Source: Acidobacteriaceae bacterium (GTDB taxonomy: Bacteria; Acidobacteriota; Terriglobia; Terriglobales; Acidobacteriaceae). From it: DNA of 46,307 bases. Below the pieces are notes generated by a model. The model made no database searches. It saw only the letters and a program-made list of their open reading frames with translations, and was not told the origin of the DNA. The stretch lies in contig PLJN01000144.1 of the NCBI GenBank assembly GCA_003140235.1, positions 1-46,307 on the forward strand, read 5' to 3'. Every line of letters starts with the position of its first letter. The first letter of the stretch is position 1. The position numbers and the translations under genes are program-made. This document shows positions 40,421-46,307 of the stretch, one piece after another.

Positions 40421-43261
40421 TTAGTGATGGTGATGTTCCGGTGCAGCGGTGGTCACCGTGAGCGGACTTGCCGCTGGCGGCGGATAATCCAGCGCCAGGC
40501 GAAATCCGATCGTAGGATGGAAATAGCCCGGTTGGCCGGATGTGCGGAACGCGCACTCTAGTCCCACCGGAGGCAGCGACCAGGCGTTTCCACGAATGGC
40601 CAATTGGCCGTACTCAGCGTCGCCGATTTTCGCAGACGAATTGTATGTGGAAGCCGTCCATTCGGCCACGCCGCCGGCCAGATCGTGTACTCCCCACGGC
40701 GATTCGTCCTTGAAGTCCTCCCATTTCCAGCTTCGGTCTCCGCCGGTATCGTTGTAGCCCTGCAAGATGAAAGCAAAATCTCGCGAGTACTGATTGCCCC
40801 AGGAGTAACGCCGTCCATCGGCGCCGCGGCAGGCGCCTTCCCACTCCTCTTCGGTGGGCAAGCGATAAGGCAATCCATCGCGCTGCCCGCGCCACTGAAT
40901 GTATGCCTGCACGTCGTTAAAAGAAATTCCGCGTACCGCAGATGCTAAAAACCACGCCGGATGTTTGACGTTGATTCCGCTTAGCGATCCGTCATTGCCC
41001 ATGATGGCCATCTTCTTTCCGAAGTCCCTGGGCGCGCGCGAGTCCGCTTCCTTGCGTTTGCCTCCCGCGACCAGCGCTTTCAGAAATTCGGAATATTCGC
41101 CCATGCTGATTTCGTCATGGAACATCAGGAATGGGGCCAGCGAGACCGAGCGCTCCGATAAAGCGTTCGCGGAATCACCGCCGATGCGCGCCGTGCCTCC
41201 GGCAATATAGAAAAATCCAGCGGGCATTTCCTCCACTGTCGGCAGATGGATGGTCTGATCCAGGCGCCCAAATCGTGGGACCAAAATGGGAACGCGGGTC
41301 TCAACTCTGTTTGTGCTCCTGGCCACGACCAGATAACTGCCCGGTGGAAGATGAAGATCACCAGCGTCAGCGGGCGGAATTGCGGACTGCTCGGCTGGCT
41401 GAAGATTAAAGATTGTGTGTGCGCCCGGCAGGACCGCCGGTCCGGACTGGGCGCGGGCCGTTTCAGATTGCAGACTCGCCGCTACTACGTCACGCTTGCT
41501 CAAGTCATAAGGAATGGGGACCAATCGTGATCCCGATGCGCCGCTGGCGGTGCGCGTCTCAATGGGCACAAACTTGAAAAGGTAAAGCTGTGAGTTCATG
41601 GGCTCCGGTAGAAGGGCCACCACGGCGGACCCATTGAGTTCAGACGAATATCGATTGGGCTCGCCACCTTCCTGGCGGATCACCTCGCGCCTCGCGTTTT
41701 CGGCGAGAGGGAAGTTCTCTTTGGACATCGCCAGTCGCCACTGTTCCATGTAAGTATCGGACAAGAGCGCCCTGGCCGAACTGCGTCCGGGCTGCAGGTC
41801 AAGCGCGCGCTGCAGGTCGAGAAGCACCAGATTCAGCGCGTCATAACCTGGGGTTGGATCAGCGCTTCTCCCAGCGGCCACCGGGCTGTGGCGATAAGCC
41901 GCGAGTTTCTGCTCCGCGTCCCGCAGGATGCCACGCACGCGCCATTCGCGAAAACCGTAATAGGCAGCGGACAGTAGAACGATGGCCGTCACGGCCGTCA
42001 CCGACACGATTTTCGCCTGCGTGCGGTTTCGCTTAAGCCATTTGCGGAATCTCTGCCAGCCCCCGTCAGGGCAGGCGACCACCGGACGGTTTTCCAGATA
42101 AGCCTGAAGATCGTCGCGCAACTCAGCAGCGGAGGCGTAGCGTGACTGCGGTTCGCGCTCCATGGCCTTGGTGCAAATCGCTTTGAGTTCACGCGGGACC
42201 GTCTCGAACCCCACAGTCCCCGCTCCCAGAGGCCGCGGCGGGCGCTGTTGCACCTGCCGCAGTACATCGAAGGCGTTGCCTCCTTCGTACGGAGTACGGC
42301 CGGAGATGATGTGGTAAAGCACAGCCCCAAGCGCGTAGACGTCCGTGCGCTCATCAATGCTGCCCACCTGGCCCGACGCCTGCTCTGGCGACATATACGC
42401 GGGTGTTCCAGAAACTGCTCCCTCGAGAGACTTTTCCGGCGCAACATCCTTGAGGGCGATCATCGGGAGCGTTGCCTGGTCCGGATCCGGCTCTTGTTCG
42501 CGGACGACCTTGGCGATGCCCCAATCCACCACCAGCACCTCGCCGTATCGGCCCAGCATGATGTTTTCCGGTTTGAGGTCGCGATGAATAATTCCCTTGG
42601 CGTGCGCGTAAGCCACGGCCTGGCAGATGGAAATGAAAATCTCGATCATTCGCAGCGGCGTGTAAACATCAAGACACTTCACCCCGGGAGACAACTCGGC
42701 ATTGGTCTTGCGCTTTTCAATGATGCTGCGGAGTGATTCGCCTTCAATCAGCTTCAGGGAAAAATAAATCCGTCCCTGGGAATCAATCCCCAGGTCATGC
42801 ACGGGAACAATGTTCGGATGTTCCAGTAATCCGGTGATTTGGGCTTCCTGTACAAAACGCAGCACGGCGTCCTGCGAACTTGGTTCATTCTTGAGTCGCT
42901 TGACCGCGACAAAGCGCCGCAAATCGCGGTCCCATGCGCGGACGACCTCGCCCATGCCTCCGGCGCCGAGCGTTTGCAAATACTCATACTTGTCCGGAGA
43001 CGATTCGGGCTGCGCTGACGCTTCAGTACTTCCCAAGCCGAGCCCCGACAACACAGAATGCGTTCGCGTAGACGGCGGTGCCAGCACACGGGCCGTGACC
43101 GCTTGCGCGCTCCGCGTGGTGGCCTGCTCCCTCCACGTGGAGATTTCCGCCGGTGTGGCCTGGCTCAGGATGGTCTTTTCCGTTGAGCACGGACACACCA
43201 CCTCGTCGCCTTTACTGCTCAGTTCGTGTAAGCGACCACAGTTTGTGCATTTCAAGATCAT
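40421..43261 (-). CDS. Membrane Ser/Thr protein kinase with C-terminal FGE-like domain
   Basis: A 946-residue protein. Residues 1-30 are a small zinc ribbon (LKCTNCGR, VVCPCS). The PknB-type kinase domain spans about 92-390: GAGGMGEV glycine loop (99-106), Lys121 in VAVKRL, HRDLKPEN (226-233) and DWG (246-248) in place of DFG, then GTPAYMSPEQ. A single transmembrane helix lies near 417-436. Residues of about 450-530 are helical, TPR-like; about 690-930 is a sulfatase-modifying-factor (FGE) domain (RLPTEEEWEGACRG, GVHDLAGGVAEWTAS, TIGFRLA). The cysteine pair of active FGE is absent (Ala and Pro occupy those positions), so a binding module is likely. The protein ends in four histidines. Confidence 0.92.
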   Translation of the reverse strand: MILKCTNCGRLHELSSKGDEVVCPCSTEKTILSQATPAEISTWREQATTRSAQAVTARVLAPPSTRTHSVLSGLGLGSTEASAQPESSPDKYEYLQTLGAGGMGEVVRAWDRDLRRFVAVKRLKNEPSSQDAVLRFVQEAQITGLLEHPNIVPVHDLGIDSQGRIYFSLKLIEGESLRSIIEKRKTNAELSPGVKCLDVYTPLRMIEIFISICQAVAYAHAKGIIHRDLKPENIMLGRYGEVLVVDWGIAKVVREQEPDPDQATLPMIALKDVAPEKSLEGAVSGTPAYMSPEQASGQVGSIDERTDVYALGAVLYHIISGRTPYEGGNAFDVLRQVQQRPPRPLGAGTVGFETVPRELKAICTKAMEREPQSRYASAAELRDDLQAYLENRPVVACPDGGWQRFRKWLKRNRTQAKIVSVTAVTAIVLLSAAYYGFREWRVRGILRDAEQKLAAYRHSPVAAGRSADPTPGYDALNLVLLDLQRALDLQPGRSSARALLSDTYMEQWRLAMSKENFPLAENARREVIRQEGGEPNRYSSELNGSAVVALLPEPMNSQLYLFKFVPIETRTASGASGSRLVPIPYDLSKRDVVAASLQSETARAQSGPAVLPGAHTIFNLQPAEQSAIPPADAGDLHLPPGSYLVVARSTNRVETRVPILVPRFGRLDQTIHLPTVEEMPAGFFYIAGGTARIGGDSANALSERSVSLAPFLMFHDEISMGEYSEFLKALVAGGKRKEADSRAPRDFGKKMAIMGNDGSLSGINVKHPAWFLASAVRGISFNDVQAYIQWRGQRDGLPYRLPTEEEWEGACRGADGRRYSWGNQYSRDFAFILQGYNDTGGDRSWKWEDFKDESPWGVHDLAGGVAEWTASTYNSSAKIGDAEYGQLAIRGNAWSLPPVGLECAFRTSGQPGYFHPTIGFRLALDYPPPAASPLTVTTAAPEHHHH

Positions 43262-43298
43262 GGGGTTGAGCTCTTAGTTCGAATTGCATCCTTTCGGA

Positions 43299-43367
43299 TT
43301 GAGTAATTTGGTAATTGAGTAATTGTCTAAGTTTTCGAAGCAATTACCCAATTACTAAATTACCCAA
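43299..43367. repeat. AT-rich inverted repeat between coxG and the kinase gene
   Basis: Arms 43299-43325 and 43341-43367 are inverted copies with 24 of 27 bases matching, separated by a 15-base loop. The arms are made of AATTGAGTAATT / AATTACCCAATT-type words. The word AATTGAGTAATT also occurs at 12735-12746. The right arm ends five bases before the coxG stop. Probably a mobile palindromic element or a strong transcript hairpin. Confidence 0.8.
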
Positions 43368-43372
43368 TGGCC

Positions 43373-43810
43373 TTAGCCCTTCGTCTCTGCTTCCAGCGTG
43401 CTGAAAAACTTTCCCGCCAGCATGTTGGCCGTTGCTTGCAACATGCGCTGACCCACGCTGGCCAGCATGCCGCCAACATTCACGTCACCGGTGTAATTGA
43501 TCTCCGTGCCCCCGTCTTTCTCGGCCAGGTCCAGGCTTCCGGTGCCTTTCACAAACCCCGGCTGGGCCTTGCCTTCCACCACCAGTTTGTAGTGCGTTGG
43601 TGGCGTGACTTCTTCCAGGCAGACCGTAGCAGTAAAAACCGCCTTGATGGAACCCACGCCAGCGGACAGTTTCGCGCTGTACTGATTGTCCGCAGTCTTC
43701 TGGAGTTCTTCACAGCCAGGAATACATTTCTGCAGGACGTCAGGATCGGTCAGCGCCGCAAAGACGCGATCACGTGGAGCCGGGATTGTGTGGGAGCCTT
43801 CGATTTTCAT
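43373..43810 (-). CDS. coxG: CoxG-like SRPBCC protein
   Basis: A 145-residue START/SRPBCC-fold protein. It begins MKIEGSHTIPAPRDRVFAALTDPDVLQKCIPGCEEL, the CoxG signature, followed by KGTGSLDLAEKDGGTEINYTGDVNVGGMLASVGQRML. In carboxydotrophs CoxG helps anchor or mature the CO dehydrogenase; the membrane-binding C-terminal extension of some homologues is absent here. Third of a compact coxL-coxM-coxG run, 11 bases after coxM. Confidence 0.92.
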   Translation of the reverse strand: MKIEGSHTIPAPRDRVFAALTDPDVLQKCIPGCEELQKTADNQYSAKLSAGVGSIKAVFTATVCLEEVTPPTHYKLVVEGKAQPGFVKGTGSLDLAEKDGGTEINYTGDVNVGGMLASVGQRMLQATANMLAGKFFSTLEAETKG

Positions 43811-43821
43811 GATGACTTTGA

Positions 43822-44685
43822 CTACGCCCTGGAAGCCGCCTGCTCCAGCGCACGGCGTGTGTAAATCTCTGCCAGATGCTTGCGATACTCGGCAGAGGCA
43901 AACAAGTCGGAATTTACAGTCACTCCGTCAGCGGCATGCGCTGCGGCGGCGCGCAGGGACTTATCGTCGAGCGCGGCGCCCTTGAGCGCGTTCTCCACTC
44001 CGGTTGCCTTGTAAGCTTTGGCTGCTACTCCGGTGATACCGACGCTGGCTGACTGGCACTTGTCGGCCGCATCTTTAGTCAAGCTGACGGCAACACCGAC
44101 CACGGCAAAGCCCGACGCGGGATGCCGGAACTTCACATAGCTTTGCCCGGCTTTTCCCTTGGATACGGCAAAGCGTATTTCACGTAAAATCTCGCCCGGC
44201 TGCAGCGCGGTGGTCAGCAGATCAACAAAGAATTCTTCTGCTTTGATCACGCGCTCGCCTTTGGCCCCGCTCACTACCATCTCCGCGCCGAGCGCAAGAA
44301 TCGGGGCAGGCCAATCGGCTGCGGGGTCGGCATGTGCCAGACTTCCTCCGAGTGTGCCTTTGTTGCGGACCTGGACATCGCCCAGGTGAGGAGCGGCGTC
44401 TGTCAACAACGGGCAGACGCGGCGGAGCAGATCAGAAGACTCAATCTGATAATGCGTGGTCATCGCGCCAATGCGCACCTGGCCGCCTTCTTCGCGGATG
44501 TATGCGAGGTCTTTGATCTTGCTGATATCAATCAGCACACCGGGCTGCATCAAGCGCAGCTTCATGGCGGGAATCAGGCTGTGACCACCGGCCAGGATTT
44601 TGGCGTTGTCTTTATGCTGGGCCAGGAGTTGCAGAGCTTCGTCCAGGTTTTTTGCGGCAATGTAATCAAACTGTGCTGGAATCAT
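43822..44685 (-). CDS. coxM: FAD-binding medium subunit of a xanthine-dehydrogenase-family hydroxylase
   Basis: A 287-residue CoxM-type flavoprotein. The FAD motifs are KILAGGHSLIPAMKLR (AGGHS) and GTLGGSLAHADPAADW (GGS-HADP). MIPAQFDYIAAKNLDEALQLL at the start and the C-terminal CO-dehydrogenase flavoprotein domain complete it. It carries electrons from the iron-sulfur small subunit to an acceptor. It sits 15 bases downstream of the large subunit gene. The small [2Fe-2S] subunit is not in the window and could lie beyond its right end. Confidence 0.93.
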   Translation of the reverse strand: MIPAQFDYIAAKNLDEALQLLAQHKDNAKILAGGHSLIPAMKLRLMQPGVLIDISKIKDLAYIREEGGQVRIGAMTTHYQIESSDLLRRVCPLLTDAAPHLGDVQVRNKGTLGGSLAHADPAADWPAPILALGAEMVVSGAKGERVIKAEEFFVDLLTTALQPGEILREIRFAVSKGKAGQSYVKFRHPASGFAVVGVAVSLTKDAADKCQSASVGITGVAAKAYKATGVENALKGAALDDKSLRAAAAHAADGVTVNSDLFASAEYRKHLAEIYTRRALEQAASRA

Positions 44686-44700
44686 GATGATGGTCCTCGA

Positions 44701-46307
44701 TTATGCGGCCCCTGCTGATTTTTTTCTGATGATGCGCCAGACGTCTTCCGGCTTGATCGGCATGTCCATGTGACGCACGCCCCAAGGCGCCAGCGCGTCA
44801 ATCACCGCGGACACGATGGCCGGAGTCGCGCCAATCGTTCCGGCTTCGCCCACGCCTTTCACGCCCATGGGATTCACCGGGCTCGGCGTCTCCGTGCGGT
44901 CCAGTTCCATCCAGGGAACCATGCCGGCCTTGGGCACTGCGTAATCCATGAGCGTGCCGCTGACCAGTTGGCCTTGATCGTCGTACACCACTTCTTCAAA
45001 CAGCGCCTGGCCGATGGATTGCACAATCCCGCCATGCAACTGGCCATGGACCAGCAGTGGATTGATGACTTTGCCGCAATCGTCCACGGCAACGTACTTC
45101 TGGAAGTGGATTTCGCCGGTATCGCGGTCAATTTCCACGACCGCGATGTGGGTGCCGAAGGGAAACGTAAAATTCTTGGGCTCGAAGAACGACGTTGCGG
45201 AGAGCCCCGGTTCCATATCCGGTGGCAGGTTCTTGGCCATGTGCGCGGCCAGAGCGACTTCCTGTATGGTTACGCTTTTTCCACTGCCTGCCACCGTAAA
45301 TTTGCCGCCCTCGAATGTAACGGGCGCGGATCCGGCTTCCAGCATGTGGGCCGCCAGCTTGGTCGCTTTGTCTTTCAATTTTTCGAGCGCCATGTAGACG
45401 GCTGTTCCGCCAACCGCCGTTCCGCGGCTGCCGAAAGTGCCGATGCCGTACTGAACGATGGCCGTGTCACCGTGAATTACCGTGACGTCGTTGATATCGA
45501 CGCCGAGATGGTCGCCGGCGAGTTGCGCGAACGATGTTTCCTGTCCCTGGCCGTGCGGAGAACAGCCGGTAAGGATCGTTACTTTTGCCGTGGGCTCAAT
45601 CCGGACGGTTGCGCTCTCCCAGCCTCCTGCCGGAGTCGCCGCCGAAGGGCCAATCGCGCAGATTTCAACGTAAGTCGACACGCCGATTCCCACGATGCGT
45701 CCCTCGCTGCGTGCTTTCTTTTGGTCCTCGCGCAGCTTCGTATAGTTGGACATTTCCAGCGCTTTGTTCAGCGTGAGCTCGTAATCGCCGCTGTCATAAA
45801 ACAATCCGGTTGCGGTCTTGAACGGCTTGTCGCCGCCAAAAGGAGCAGGGAAGTTCTTGCGCCGGACGGCAATGGCGTCCAGGCCGAGTTCCGCCGCCAC
45901 CAGGTCAAGCGCGCGCTCAATCACGAACGTTGCTTCCGGCCGTCCCGCGCCGCGATATGCGTCTGTAGCCACCTTGTTCGTGAAGACGCCGGTAGCATTC
46001 ATTTGGATTGCAGGGATTTTGTAGCAGCCCGAAAGCATCAGCCCGGTCAGCGTGGGAATGGCCGGCGTGAGCAGTTGGAAATACGCGCCCATATCGGCGT
46101 AGACGTTGTAGCGCAGGCCGGTGATCGTGCCATCTTTCATGCAGCCAACTTCAATGTAGCCAGTTTGGCCGCGGCCGTGGATGGTCGCCTGCATGTTCTC
46201 GCGCCGCGTTTCAATCCACTTTACCGGACGGTTGAGCTGCATGGAGATCCAGCCCATCAGCGCTTCTTCCGCGTAGACGTTCAGCTTGCTGCCGAAGCCG
46301 CCGCCGA
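44701..46307 (-). CDS. Molybdopterin-binding large subunit, form-II CoxL type (5' end missing)
   Basis: At least 535 residues of a molybdenum hydroxylase large subunit; the frame continues past the window edge (it enters at GGGFGSKLNVYAEEALMGW, the pterin-binding GGGFG loop). At 45940-45960 (complement) the active-site loop reads AYRGAGR, the form-II signature, not AYxCSFR of true CO dehydrogenase. The catalytic glutamate is in GVKGVGEAGTIGA near the end. SPHGQGQETSFAQL is another molybdopterin block. Oxidation of CO is therefore doubtful; a purine, aldehyde or heteroaromatic substrate is as likely. First of the coxL-M-G order seen here. Confidence 0.93.
   Translation of the reverse strand, partial: GGGFGSKLNVYAEEALMGWISMQLNRPVKWIETRRENMQATIHGRGQTGYIEVGCMKDGTITGLRYNVYADMGAYFQLLTPAIPTLTGLMLSGCYKIPAIQMNATGVFTNKVATDAYRGAGRPEATFVIERALDLVAAELGLDAIAVRRKNFPAPFGGDKPFKTATGLFYDSGDYELTLNKALEMSNYTKLREDQKKARSEGRIVGIGVSTYVEICAIGPSAATPAGGWESATVRIEPTAKVTILTGCSPHGQGQETSFAQLAGDHLGVDINDVTVIHGDTAIVQYGIGTFGSRGTAVGGTAVYMALEKLKDKATKLAAHMLEAGSAPVTFEGGKFTVAGSGKSVTIQEVALAAHMAKNLPPDMEPGLSATSFFEPKNFTFPFGTHIAVVEIDRDTGEIHFQKYVAVDDCGKVINPLLVHGQLHGGIVQSIGQALFEEVVYDDQGQLVSGTLMDYAVPKAGMVPWMELDRTETPSPVNPMGVKGVGEAGTIGATPAIVSAVIDALAPWGVRHMDMPIKPEDVWRIIRKKSAGAA

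Noticed and set aside
40421-40435. Four-histidine tail as a cloning tag or vector contamination
   Set aside because: The tail is in frame at the end of a natural gene with normal flanking genomic sequence and no vector features.
44701-46307. Calling the cluster an aerobic CO dehydrogenase
   Set aside because: The active-site loop is AYRGAGR (form II), not the AYxCSFR of CO-oxidising enzymes.

Overview
The window looks like a chromosomal segment of a soil-type Acidobacteriota (Terriglobia/Koribacter-like). The main clues are a PadR regulator paired with a long MacB/FtsX permease of the 'acidobacterial duplicated orphan permease' (ADOP) type, a homodimeric pyruvate dehydrogenase E1, a GAF-GAF-SpoIIE phosphatase and a form-II cox-like cluster. 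The DNA is visibly GC-rich. No rRNA, tRNA, prophage, transposase or CRISPR array was found. This placement is inference from gene content.

Layout. 1-764: groES-groL heat-shock operon (groL cut by the window edge) behind a TTGACA/TATACT promoter overlapping a CIRCE operator. 1041-6544: exported S9 peptidase, then padR-ADOP with a palindromic operator. 6627-10211: an E1-alpha-like protein that has lost the TPP motif, followed by aceE. 10599-12731: MGMT-like protein, tlyA, nadK. 12732-13523: an 800-bp gene-free region holding two paralogous structured elements, probably minus-strand non-coding RNAs, and a palindromic repeat. 13524-18634 (minus): 155-aa unknown, lysA, GAF-GAF-PP2C, deoC, hpt. 18860-20214: UPF0173 hydrolase and an O-methyltransferase. 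20393-26358: BshB1-like deacetylase and a polyphosphate block (CHAD, ppx, sixA, ppk1). 26578-30438: msrA, zinc alcohol dehydrogenase, HSL-type esterase, DegT aminotransferase. 30444-34294 (minus): 85-aa protein, catalytically degenerate beta-lactamase-fold protein, M20 amidohydrolase, alpha/beta hydrolase. 34423-40417 (plus): six-gene CoA-ester operon whose gene families match the itaconate-degradation clusters. 40421-46307 (minus): Ser/Thr kinase with an FGE-like domain, then coxG, coxM and partial coxL of a form-II (AYRGAGR) molybdenum hydroxylase.

How the genes fit together. The clearest functional units are chaperonin, pyruvate oxidation, polyphosphate turnover (synthesis by Ppk1, degradation by Ppx, binding by CHAD) and the CoA-ester operon (CoA transferase, hydratase, lyase, with acyl-CoA dehydrogenase, cyclase and MmgE/PrpD). 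Several proteins keep a fold while losing catalytic residues: the E1-alpha-like protein, the class C beta-lactamase-like protein, the FGE-like domain and the MGMT-like protein. Four intergenic regions carry long imperfect inverted repeats. The least explained object is the tandem RNA-like pair at 12783-13122. It has long closing stems, a conserved core and wobble pairs that favour the minus strand; a 6S-RNA-type role is one testable idea.
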